A stretch of DNA of 64,000 bases from Granulicella sibirica (lineage in GTDB: Bacteria > Acidobacteriota > Terriglobia > Terriglobales > Acidobacteriaceae). Below are positions 36,408 to 42,927 of the stretch, in pieces. The stretch covers positions 930,001-994,000 of the forward strand of contig NZ_RDSM01000003.1 of the NCBI RefSeq assembly GCF_004115155.1, in the 5' to 3' direction. Each line of letters begins with the position of its first letter. Within the stretch, counting starts at the first letter, position 1. Made by a program: the position numbers and the translations under genes. The notes under the pieces were generated by a model that was not told the DNA's origin, did no database searches, and saw nothing but the letters and a program-made list of their open reading frames with translations.

Positions 36408-37358
36408 TCAGGGGTGTTCGCCTACTGCAATGATGATGACGTCGGATGGAGGGGCAAATGCATACTTTCGTCTTCTTGGAAGTTCGAGCGCTCTGTCCTC
36501 GTATTCGGGAAGGACGTGGGCAACTTTTAGACCTTCGATCAAAGCTCGCGCCGCTCTCTTTGTGCGGTCGTTAGCATCGGACATGACATACACTCCGGTC
36601 CTAATACCTTTAGGAACCGGTGGCCCAGGGGATGCGCTACTCCCCGGATCGTCGATGCAACTTTCGATCCATTTGGGGTCCGTGAGGACTAAAGCAGCAG
36701 ATATTGATAACGCCATGAAACCGACTGCATGTGTTGGATCTTCTTCTTGGTCAAGAGCCCGAAGACAGAATCGTTGGTTTGGAAACTCCGCCGCTACTGC
36801 CTTCAACTTGTCTATGCCAACCCTATTTGCCATAAGGGATTTTGATCCCATCTCAAGCATCGCTACTTCTAGCTCAGTGGGCCTTCGGGAATCCTTTTCG
36901 GCCAAATTCAGTGCATTCTTGGCGCGCGCGGCGACCTTATCGACTGTTTCCCCTAAGGTCTTGGCCTTTGCGATTGCATCGGTCGATAACGACGTCGCTT
37001 GCCCGGCTTGTGCAAGGGCGGTTCCGGAATCAGTAACAGCTTTAGTTGCTTTGGTTTCTGCATCTTTGGTCAATTCGTTTAGTGATACGATCTTTCTCTC
37101 AGAAAGGGTATCGTTTCTTTCGCCATACGGATATGCCGCCAACTCGCAGAGTACAGCGATGACGAAACATGCGATTCCAATTTCAGCCCATTTCCTCTCT
37201 TTGTTTTTGTCTTTAGACCAATGGGACAAGGCATCAAAGAACGCAAGCAACACAAAAAAGATAACCGAAGCCAAAGATAGGCCACTATGGATACGCCGAA
37301 CGTCGTCAAGCGAGTTCCAGAATGGCATCCAACTTGCGAAATACGCGATGATAATCAT
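36408..37358 (-). CDS. Membrane-anchored coiled-coil protein of unknown function
   Basis: 316 residues. Two to three membrane helices near the N-terminus (residues about 25-45 and 58-78) are followed by an Ala/Lys-rich heptad region (about 90-160, with TLGETVDKVAARAKNALNLA) predicted as coiled coil, and a C-terminal domain ending SDVIIIAVGEHP. I recognise no family. The ATG is preceded by GGGAG at four bases. Codon use is visibly richer in A/T than in the flanking core genes, consistent with transfer. A long frame on the opposite strand is a shadow. May sense or scaffold at the membrane; no partner is evident. Confidence 0.7.
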   Translation of the reverse strand: MIIIAYFASWMPFWNSLDDVRRIHSGLSLASVIFFVLLAFFDALSHWSKDKNKERKWAEIGIACFVIAVLCELAAYPYGERNDTLSERKIVSLNELTKDAETKATKAVTDSGTALAQAGQATSLSTDAIAKAKTLGETVDKVAARAKNALNLAEKDSRRPTELEVAMLEMGSKSLMANRVGIDKLKAVAAEFPNQRFCLRALDQEEDPTHAVGFMALSISAALVLTDPKWIESCIDDPGSSASPGPPVPKGIRTGVYVMSDANDRTKRAARALIEGLKVAHVLPEYEDRALELPRRRKYAFAPPSDVIIIAVGEHP

Positions 37359-37495
37359 CGGGCTCCCAGCCGCGTGCGTGATGCGGATTCTTAGACACAG
37401 GAAAAAATGGGCAAAGGTGTAGGCTTCAAAGTATAGGGGCTTTATGGCGAAATCATCTAAGCTAACGGACGAAGAAAAGCAAAACGGTAAAAGAA

Positions 37496-37529
37496 AAGTC
37501 CTGATCCCCTCTCGGGAGATTCAGGACTT
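37496..37529 (-). terminator. Intrinsic terminator after the transposase gene
   Basis: On the minus strand a nine-base-pair AAGTCCTGA/TCAGGACTT stem plus GGGA pairs is followed by TTTTCTTTT. It lies about 90 bases beyond the transposase stop and fits its transcription direction. Confidence 0.7.
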
Positions 37530-37621
37530 GATGGACCCTATCATGTATCAGATTCACGGTTTTTTTGAAGTGGCATCTCCGGCTTCGGCCCACAATCAAG
37601 CCGCCAAAGAGCCACCTGTTC

Positions 37622-38815
37622 TCAAGCCGCCCAGAAAATGGGCTCTAACTCTAGTTCGTAAATGGAATGAACAAGGCAGCAGAGGTTGTGGCAGAGCACT
37701 TTGCACAACACCTCGTTCATCTGGGCGGTGGGTGTCTTTGACCGGACAGATGCCCCAAACTTCGCTTTAATCATTGAGAACGTGGATTCGACGTTCGAGC
37801 GCTTGTGGTACTTGGCTAGAAATTCAGGGCGGCTGAATTCGTAGTAGTGCCACATCTTCCTCCAGAGTTCGGATCCCTTTCCGGTCGCATTGCTCTTGAA
37901 CGGAATGTACGGAACGGCCCCGACCGAGACGATCTTCTCAAGATTGGTTCTGCCGATGTACCCCTTATCAGCGGACACCTCTTGAACACTGAAGTTCTTA
38001 ATGGTCGCGTCGAGGAGAGGAGCAAGAACTGGGTAGTCGTTGGCTTCAGGGCCGGTGACCTCAACGCTGGAGACGATGTTGGTCTTCACGCCGATGATTA
38101 GGTGGGCTTTTACCCAGTAGCGGTCAACATGGAGCCTGCCGTACTTCGCGTCGAACCAGCGGGCGTATGTGGACGTCGAAAAGCCAGAACTGTCGACGGC
38201 GAAGTCAGTCTCAACAGCCTTGAGCGGTGTGGCGCTCTCTTCAATCAGCGCTTTCAGGATCGGAGTAATCGCGGCGTTGTCGAGGGCGTTGAAGACGGAG
38301 TTGTAATGCGGGGCATTTGCGACGAGTCCCCTTGCTTCGCAGTCGCGGAGATCGCTGCTGGTACGACGCCCGGACATCGTGCAGTAGACCTTGGTCACCG
38401 CGCAGAAGATCATGTCTGAAAGCGGTAGGCGAGGACGACCGCGACCCTGAGGCGGCTGAGAAATCCCGTCGCAGAGGCCGCGGAGCAACTCGAATACGCG
38501 ATCTTTCTCGTTGGATTGAGCTGCGTTGTACGCTGGCCAGTTCTGTTTATACGTTGGTTTTGCCGTCTTGCCTTCAGCGACGATCCCTTCAGGGAGGGTC
38601 TCGCGCTGCTTGATGAACTCGGCTGCAAAGATGTGCTTGCACTTCACTTTCTGCATCTCGTGGTCGGCGCAGGTGCAGGTCGAGCCATCTTTGTTCAGTT
38701 CAACGTTGTAGGAATGTCCCTTGCCGCTTTGACTTGGGATAATCCAGACTTTGCCCTTTCGGCGAATCTTAGTAGTAGCGGCGAGTTCCAGCCCGCGCTG
38801 TCTTCTGGGATCCAT
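37622..38815 (-). mobile_element. IS transposase with SWIM zinc finger and DDE domain
   Basis: About 397 residues from the ATG at 38815, which has GGAGAA seven bases upstream. The N-terminus carries a SWIM-type finger, CTCADHEMQKVKCKHIFA, followed by a transposase DDE core: Asp in AVDSSGFSTS, Asp in VSADKGYIGR and Glu in SNVESTFSMIKAKF, the IS4/IS5-like order. It should cut and join the ends of its own element. The reading frame is intact, so the element may be active. I could not find convincing terminal inverted repeats or a target duplication in the flanks, so the element borders are not given. Confidence 0.85.
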
Positions 38816-38901
38816 GGGGATTCTCCGATTGCGGTAGGACGGAGTACCCAGTAACATAAGGATAGGGTTCAATGTGTGGGTCACTCCGCTCGTTGAATTA
38901 G

Positions 38902-38941
38902 GCCCCGCCGACGGTTCCAGCCGAGAGCGGGGCGCTGTTTT
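38902..38941 (+). terminator. Terminator-like hairpin upstream of the transposase gene
   Basis: GCCCCGC and GCGGGGC pair, with a second inner CGG/CCG stem, followed by GCTGTTTT on the plus strand. No plus-strand gene ends here, so it may belong to the IS border or shield the element from outside transcription. Confidence 0.4.
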
Positions 38942-38963
38942 GGTAAGTGTAGGGGGGACGCCC

Positions 38964-39035
38964 CTATGGCGGTTCGACGGTAATCTTCACCGTCAAACTC
39001 TTGCGGCTGTAGCTGATCTCAATCGTTATGCGCAT
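38964..39035 (-). CDS. Possible 23-residue peptide gene
   Basis: The frame ATG...TAG encodes 23 residues (MRITIEISYSRKSLTVKITV followed by EPP). The ATG is preceded, eight bases away, by AGAAGGAGGA, close to the ideal ribosome site and stronger than those of most genes here. Upstream a CCGGGTG/CACCCGG hairpin separates it from the 204-aa gene on the same strand. Alternating hydrophobic and charged residues suggest a beta hairpin. No family is recognised and the peptide may not be stable; the support is chiefly the ribosome site. Confidence 0.4.
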   Translation of the reverse strand: MRITIEISYSRKSLTVKITVEPP

Positions 39036-39061
39036 GCAAGTAGTCCTCCTTCTGCTCTAAG

Positions 39062-39084
39062 CCGGGTGTTCCTAAGGCACCCGG
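39062..39084 (-). terminator. Hairpin after the 204-aa gene
   Basis: CCGGGTG and CACCCGG pair around a 9-base loop, 24 bases past the stop at 39109 on the minus strand. There is no T-run, so it may attenuate or stabilise the transcript and precede the 23-residue reading frame. Confidence 0.45.
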
Positions 39085-39108
39085 TAATGAGCGTACTTAA
39101 CCCCAAAC

Positions 39109-39723
39109 TTACTTCTTTTTTGCGCCGGCTGGCGGCGGCAAAACTCTCGAAACTGACCGTTCGAAAGACTGATTTGCAGCGTGTTCTGCCGATGTATCTG
39201 AAGGACGAATCCGTCGCGTCTGTGGGAATATCTCTTTCGCGTGTAGCCGTTCAAAACTGCTTTCGGCACCAGGCGAAAGGGCCACCTCCTTATCAGTCGC
39301 TGGAGGCGGTGTCATCCGGAAAATCCATTGGTATACAGAATCATCTTTGTCATCAACCGCTTTCCTCGCCTCTCCCCCAGCAACTAGCCTCCGCAGCACC
39401 GAATGTATAGAGGCTAGGGGATTAACCCTCTCCTGGAGGGGTAATCCGCGACGCACTAATTCATCTCGGACCTCCGTGGCCTGAAGGCCTTTCATTCCCG
39501 CCTCACGCAGAACACTCCGGATGGTGTCGGTGAAGCCTTCTCTTCCGAGCGCAGCGGAAGCACTTTCCAGCAATTCTCCGGTCTCTCCCGGGTCAACCAT
39601 GTTCATTAGGGCACGCATTCCGGTTTTTAGGTGTTCGATCCGCTGATCAAGTAACCGTCTCTGCGCTTCAAGTTCAACAAGTTCCTTCTGAGAATCGAGG
39701 AGTGCCCTCACGTAAGAATTCAT
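39109..39723 (-). CDS. Winged-helix-like protein with N-terminal coiled coil
   Basis: 204 residues. Residues 1-40 are heptad-rich (SQKELVELEAQRRLLDQRIE), predicted as coiled coil. About residues 60-125 (FTDTIRSVLREAGMKGLQAT then VRDELVRRGLPLQ) have helix-turn-helix spacing like the winged-helix domain found in restriction and DNA-binding proteins. The C-terminus is disordered and ends PPPAGAKKK. ATG is preceded by GAGG at seven bases. I do not recognise a named family; the likely role is DNA binding or dimerisation. Divergent to the gene at 40174, from which it is separated by 450 bases of A/T-rich DNA with palindromes. Confidence 0.65.
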   Translation of the reverse strand: MNSYVRALLDSQKELVELEAQRRLLDQRIEHLKTGMRALMNMVDPGETGELLESASAALGREGFTDTIRSVLREAGMKGLQATEVRDELVRRGLPLQERVNPLASIHSVLRRLVAGGEARKAVDDKDDSVYQWIFRMTPPPATDKEVALSPGAESSFERLHAKEIFPQTRRIRPSDTSAEHAANQSFERSVSRVLPPPAGAKKK

Positions 39724-39937
39724 ACATCAACCTCTACAATGATTTATACATTATGTCTAAAAATAAGGCAAGAAAATCGACAAAGGATAATTAGAAATCC
39801 CCTGCAGGCGACGAGTGGCCTGGAAACAAAGAGGGGCTGACAATGATCACTTCTGAGTCTCGACGAAATATTTCGGTACTATCCCTTTGGCAAACCCAGA
39901 GCGAATTGAGTTGAGCGTTCGCGCGCACGGAACAAGG

Positions 39938-39953
39938 GCGAACGCTTGTTCGC
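39938..39953. promoter_or_regulatory. SOS-box-like palindrome, site 1
   Basis: GCGAACGCTTGTTCGC is a perfect inverted repeat of 6-base arms with 4-base spacer. The core CGAAC-N4-GTTCG matches the Gram-positive and acidobacterial-type LexA box layout except at one spacer position. It could also bind another dimeric regulator. Confidence 0.55.
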
Positions 39954-40014
39954 GCAATGCAATTTGAATGACAGCGCAGTTGGCGTGGAATACACTTTCG
40001 CACGTAAATGGTTA

Positions 40015-40028
40015 TGAACGTTTGTTCG
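40015..40028. promoter_or_regulatory. SOS-box-like palindrome, site 2
   Basis: TGAACGTTTGTTCG, with GAAC-N4-GTTC arms, lies 63 bases downstream of site 1, about six helical turns, so both may be bound on one face of the DNA. It is nearer to the gene at 40174 than site 1. Confidence 0.5.
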
Positions 40029-40067
40029 TGCTGTCTGCGGCGTAGAAAAGTTGCATCTTTAGTAGTA

Positions 40068-40093
40068 CGCCGTTAGCATTGCGCTTAACGGCG
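40068..40093. repeat. Perfect 8-base-pair inverted repeat
   Basis: CGCCGTTA and TAACGGCG flank a 10-base loop. It may be a further operator or a small hairpin in the leader of the gene at 40174. Confidence 0.6.
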
Positions 40094-40173
40094 CGTAATG
40101 ATAGGCCAATCGTTGTTCGGGCTTGATCGTGAGTCCTGAGACTCTCTATTGCGTCTAATAATTAGCTTCTGGA

Positions 40174-40794
40174 ATGGCAACAAACGTGCTTTGGTCGCTT
40201 GGTAGGGTGCCAAAGATGAGTGACAACCACAGCCTAGGCAAGCTAGCCAAAGGCGAACATCGTTTTGGAAGAGAGAAATTCGTCATGGAGAACATCGCAG
40301 CATCGCTTGTCGGAACCGACATGTGGAATGCGGAGGTATACGGAGGACTCTCCGTCGCATCGCGAATGTCAGCAACGATCAGGCAGGGGCGGAACACGCT
40401 CAAAATCAGGTGGGCTTTCATGCGCCTGAATGGCATCATGACTGGATTCCTTGAGCACTTTTATTTGGTGTTAGAGGGGAAAGTCCCAGCCAGTGACACT
40501 TCGGCAGCCACCGAAATGCCCTCCGCAGACAGGGTTGAGCGGGCGATGGAGGGACTATGGAACCTTCATCATGCCATTGAGGGGCTGTACGATACCGGCG
40601 TCCGAAAGGGTTTCCGGCAGAGGACGTTGCTGCGGGATCAGATGGCCACACTGGAGAAAAACAAGGAACTTTTGGTGGATATGATTCAGTGGCTCAGCCA
40701 AATGACGGACTCAGAAGAAATGACCAGAATTAACGAGCTGTTTGATCTGGCCGAGGCAGAGATTGAGCGAGGGGAGACAGTCGCTCTTCCCTAA
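40174..40794 (+). CDS. Protein of unknown function, operon partner of RelE/ParE toxin
   Basis: 206 residues, mostly helical, without known motifs. It ends three bases before a RelE/ParE-like toxin gene. Its last 24 residues (MTRINELFDLAEAEIERGET and VALP) read like the C-terminal toxin-binding helix of a short antitoxin, suggesting that an antitoxin function may sit in the tail of a larger protein. An alternative start at ATG 40216, preceded by AGGG at about eight bases, gives 192 residues. Upstream DNA contains two SOS-like palindromes. Base composition is A/T-richer than core genes. Proposed role is inference. Confidence 0.65.
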   Translation: MATNVLWSLGRVPKMSDNHSLGKLAKGEHRFGREKFVMENIAASLVGTDMWNAEVYGGLSVASRMSATIRQGRNTLKIRWAFMRLNGIMTGFLEHFYLVLEGKVPASDTSAATEMPSADRVERAMEGLWNLHHAIEGLYDTGVRKGFRQRTLLRDQMATLEKNKELLVDMIQWLSQMTDSEEMTRINELFDLAEAEIERGETVALP

Positions 40795-40797
40795 CAG

Positions 40798-41055
40798 ATG
40801 CCTCTTCAGGTCGAGTATCACAAATCCGCTGAGAAATACCTCGAAAAGTTGGATCAGCCGCTTCAGAACCGCATCAAAAAGAAAATAGAAGAAATTGCCG
40901 CTGAACCAGATAATCCGCGTCTGTCGCTTCCGCTAGCCGCAACGACGAAAAGGGGTTCTCGGGTCGGCAAATACCGTATCTTGCTTCTGGTGAAAGAGCC
41001 CCTCCTTTACGTTGTAGAGGTTGACTCGCGTGGGCAAATCTACAGGACCCTTTGA
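40798..41055 (+). CDS. RelE/ParE-family toxin
   Basis: 85 residues with the compact RelE fold order: YHKSAEKYLEKLDQPLQNRI helix pair, basic KKKIEEIAAEP, then the core strands RVGKYRILLLVKEPLLYVVE and C-terminal RGQIYRTL. RelE toxins cut mRNA on ribosomes, ParE members poison gyrase; which applies is not visible. Conserved RVGKYRI arginines are present so it may be active. It is in tight linkage with the 206-aa gene upstream, and no ordinary 70-90 residue antitoxin lies at its 5' side. An XRE-type gene converges from the 3' side. Confidence 0.85.
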   Translation: MPLQVEYHKSAEKYLEKLDQPLQNRIKKKIEEIAAEPDNPRLSLPLAATTKRGSRVGKYRILLLVKEPLLYVVEVDSRGQIYRTL

Positions 41056-41068
41056 GTAAGGCATCAAG

Positions 41069-41284
41069 CTAAATATCCCTCAGCAAGGCGGATATGGTCA
41101 TCTCAAAGCAAGTCGCCAGCGCTTCTAGCGTTCCCAGTCGAGCCTCAACGGCACCGTTTTCCAGTTGCGAGATGTGCGCTCTCCCGATCCCCGACAACTC
41201 CGCAAGAAACGCCTGATTCCATCCGCGAGCCTCCCTGAGTTCTTTCAGGCGGCGGCCCAACCGGACGGAAATGGAGATTGCCAT
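41069..41284 (-). CDS. Small XRE-family helix-turn-helix protein
   Basis: 71 residues forming a complete HTH_3 domain (LGRRLKELREARGWNQAFLA then RAHISQLENGAVEARLGTLE, ending TISALLRDI). It is the size of stand-alone repressors or HigA-type antitoxins. It converges on the RelE-like gene with 13 bases between stops, so is not simply its antitoxin partner. It could control the divergent lipoprotein gene at 41362, 77 bases away. Its ATG follows GGGGAG directly, closer than usual, so translation may be weak. Confidence 0.8.
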   Translation of the reverse strand: MAISISVRLGRRLKELREARGWNQAFLAELSGIGRAHISQLENGAVEARLGTLEALATCFEMTISALLRDI

Positions 41285-41361
41285 CTCCCCAGATTCGTTC
41301 TACCGTGGGTTGACGATGTTCGGTAAACCGAACAATCCATCGAGTTCGCGGGAGAGTCAAC

Positions 41362-41733
41362 ATGCTGTGCAGAGTGGTGGGGTTTGCGGGTTTGATTTGT
41401 CTTACGGGATGCCAAAACCCGGGGATACCGCCGAAAGTATCCGCAGTCCCGAGAGCAGAAAAGAACACCCTTGACATCCGCGAGGCCAACACGCCCAGCC
41501 CGGCAGGAAGATTCCAAGCCTTGACGCCGACGTGGGGATTGGCGTTAGACACAAAGACGGGCATTCTTTGCGCTACGTTCGATTCCTATGAAGGAAAACA
41601 GCGGAAGCCTAGTGATCGCCTGCAGAATCTACCTGCATGCCTTGACCTCTTCATGGATGAGAGCCGCGCCACATCTGAAGAGCAGGAGACATTACAGATG
41701 AATCGGGCCACCGAAGGCGGTGACCGATACTAG
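41362..41733 (+). CDS. Small lipoprotein of unknown function
   Basis: 123 residues. The signal MLCRVVGFAGLICLTGCQNP has a lipobox (LTGC), giving a mature protein of about 106 residues anchored to the envelope. Motif ALDTKTGILCATFDSYEGKQ and a later Cys (LPACLDL) recur in acidobacterial accessory proteins, possibly forming a disulfide. ATG has GGGAGAG five bases upstream. Divergent to the small XRE gene. No function can be given. Confidence 0.7.
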   Translation: MLCRVVGFAGLICLTGCQNPGIPPKVSAVPRAEKNTLDIREANTPSPAGRFQALTPTWGLALDTKTGILCATFDSYEGKQRKPSDRLQNLPACLDLFMDESRATSEEQETLQMNRATEGGDRY

Positions 41734-41756
41734 GGGCGTGAGCAAAAATAAATATC

Positions 41757-41784
41757 TTGACAGCTTTCACCCAGTTGATATACT
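41757..41784 (+). promoter_or_regulatory. Near-consensus sigma-70 promoter
   Basis: TTGACA at 41757 and TATACT at 41779 are separated by 16 bases. Transcription would start around 41791, only a few bases before the 33-bp hairpin, and read through the 51-aa and ART-like genes. Confidence 0.75.
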
Positions 41785-41797
41785 GCCTTAGTCTTTA

Positions 41798-41888
41798 GTT
41801 CCATCCGGGGCCGCCCAGCCAGCGGGGCGAGAGTTCAACCACAGCCCCCTTATTTTCGCCCCGCTGGCTGGGCGGCCCCGGATGGAAC
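41798..41888. repeat. Perfect 33-bp inverted repeat in the leader of the 51-aa gene
   Basis: The arms 41798-41830 and 41856-41888 are exact reverse complements (GTTCCATCCGGGGCCGCCCA is the first 20 bases) around a 25-base loop that ends TTATTT. Very GC-rich in an otherwise A/T-rich island. Being transcribed just after the promoter, it would fold a very stable leader hairpin, 45 bases before the next start codon. It could alternatively be the relic of an inserted miniature element. Confidence 0.9.
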
Positions 41889-41933
41889 AGCGAGCGGTGA
41901 TAAAGTGGTAGGAGAGACCTAGAAGGAGGAGCA

Positions 41934-42089
41934 ATGGGAAATAAAGACCTTAAGGAATCGCTCGAATCAATGGCTAGCCTAAGGAAGGAACTATCGTCCT
42001 CCCCTGAAAAGACTTTGGCCTTCTTAGTTGAAGCCGGGATTGTCACTCCAGAAGGTCAGTTGACTGAGCAATATACCCAGACCGCGTAG
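41934..42089 (+). CDS. 51-residue protein coupled to the ART-like gene
   Basis: 51 residues (start MGNKDLKESLESMASLRKEL), helical with a short C-terminal AFLVEAGIVTPEGQLTEQYT. AGAAGGAGGAGCA gives a near-ideal ribosome site before the ATG. Its stop TAG overlaps the next gene's GTG start by one base (TAGTG), so the two are translationally coupled. The tail resembles short proteins with a VKAGI-xx-DGKL-type pattern often seen beside toxin-like genes, but no named family is recognised. Regulation, or neutralisation, of the downstream protein is a reasonable inference. Confidence 0.75.
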   Translation: MGNKDLKESLESMASLRKELSSSPEKTLAFLVEAGIVTPEGQLTEQYTQTA

Positions 42090-42685
42090 TGCATAGCCTC
42101 ACCGCATCCTTCGTCCTCGGATACCATGGCTGCGACGAAGAGACCGCTGAAAAGCTCCTAAATAGACAGCCTTTTATCGAAAGCAAGAATGCATACGACT
42201 GGCTTGGGGCAGGCATATACTTTTGGGAAGCAAATCCTGATCGTGCATTGGTTTGGGCAGAGGGTTTAGCTGCAAAAAAAGCTAAAAATGGACTGATCGT
42301 AGCCCCGGCGGTTGTCGGTGCTGCAATCGATCTTGGATTTTGCCTTGATCTGATTACGGCTAACGGTATAACCGCTCTGAAGAAGTCGTATGAAGACCTT
42401 GTCTTGGCATTTGCAGATATCGGAGCAGTACCGCCAGTAAATTCGGGCGGAAATGACCTTGGCGCGCGCAATCTGGATTGTGCGGTGATTAACTATCACC
42501 ACGCAACGCGTAGACGTGAAGGACTCTCCGAGTTCGATTCAGTTCGGGGAGTCTTCACTGAAGGTGACCCGATCTACCCAGGTGCCGGATTCAGGCAGAA
42601 GACCCATATCCAAATATGCATCAAAAATCATGCAATGATTAAGGGCGTCTTCAGAGTTCCGAAGGGACACTTTTCGAATCTCTAA
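42089..42685 (+). CDS. ADP-ribosyltransferase-like protein, candidate toxin/effector
   Basis: 198 residues from a GTG that overlaps the upstream stop. The N-terminus reads GYHGCDEETAEKLL and then YDWLGAGIYFWEANPDRALV, resembling the first two signature regions of PARP/DarT-like ADP-ribosyltransferases: a His in YHG (H13) and a Tyr in GIYFWE (Y44). The third conserved region would fall in THIQICIKNHAMIKGVFRV; a catalytic Glu is not obvious. Such folds modify protein or nucleic acid using NAD. Codon use is A/T-rich. Likely toxin or defence effector; the family assignment is by motif pattern only. Confidence 0.55.
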   Translation: MHSLTASFVLGYHGCDEETAEKLLNRQPFIESKNAYDWLGAGIYFWEANPDRALVWAEGLAAKKAKNGLIVAPAVVGAAIDLGFCLDLITANGITALKKSYEDLVLAFADIGAVPPVNSGGNDLGARNLDCAVINYHHATRRREGLSEFDSVRGVFTEGDPIYPGAGFRQKTHIQICIKNHAMIKGVFRVPKGHFSNL

Positions 42686-42926
42686 AGAGGCTACGTGAGA
42701 GCATCGCCCCGATGTTGTGGAAATCCTGCACCCCTACTACTCCGCCGCATGATGCACCCGCAGGCTCAACCTTCCGAACTCAAAGTCGGGGTGTTGCATC
42801 GGATGCATGTCGAATAAGCCACTCGTCAACTCGGTCGAACTCTATTCGCTGAAGGCCATATCTTTTTTTGTGCACCGGCGGCATTATTTGGGCATAGGGC
42901 AATTCTTGGGCAAAGCCGGGGTACCC
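42686..42926. other. Intergenic region at right border of the island
   Basis: Contains a short minus-strand frame at 42737-42808 (MHPMQHPDFEFGRLSLRVHH plus three residues) that reads like the 3' end of a lost gene, then the T-rich TTTTTTTGTGCACCGG stretch and an inverted copy of the 21-base G/C repeat. No intact gene was seen. Confidence 0.5.
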
Positions 42927-42927
42927 C
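42907..42927 (-). repeat. 21-base G/C repeat, inverted copy at island border
   Basis: Read on the minus strand this is identical to 36213-36233 (core GGGGTACCCC followed by GGCTTTGCCCA). Its end touches the stop codon of the oligopeptidase B gene. The two copies face opposite directions and enclose the accessory genes. Confidence 0.85.

Larger units (their letters stand above)
39724..40173. other. 450-base A/T-rich intergenic region with palindromes
   Basis: Separates two divergent orphan genes. It holds two SOS-box-like palindromes (39938-39953 and 40015-40028) and an 8-base-pair inverted repeat (40068-40093). No open frame of note and no RNA gene was recognised. Confidence 0.6.

Noticed and set aside
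36163..37422. Plus-strand 419-codon open frame across the island's left part
   Set aside because: It covers the minus-strand coiled-coil membrane protein gene, which has a ribosome site and membrane/coiled-coil order; the plus frame starts within the repeat and shows no domain.
37444..37770. Small plus-strand frame near the transposase gene
   Set aside because: Its middle is the minus-strand terminator hairpin and its end is antisense to the transposase; a truncated gene is possible but nothing supports it.
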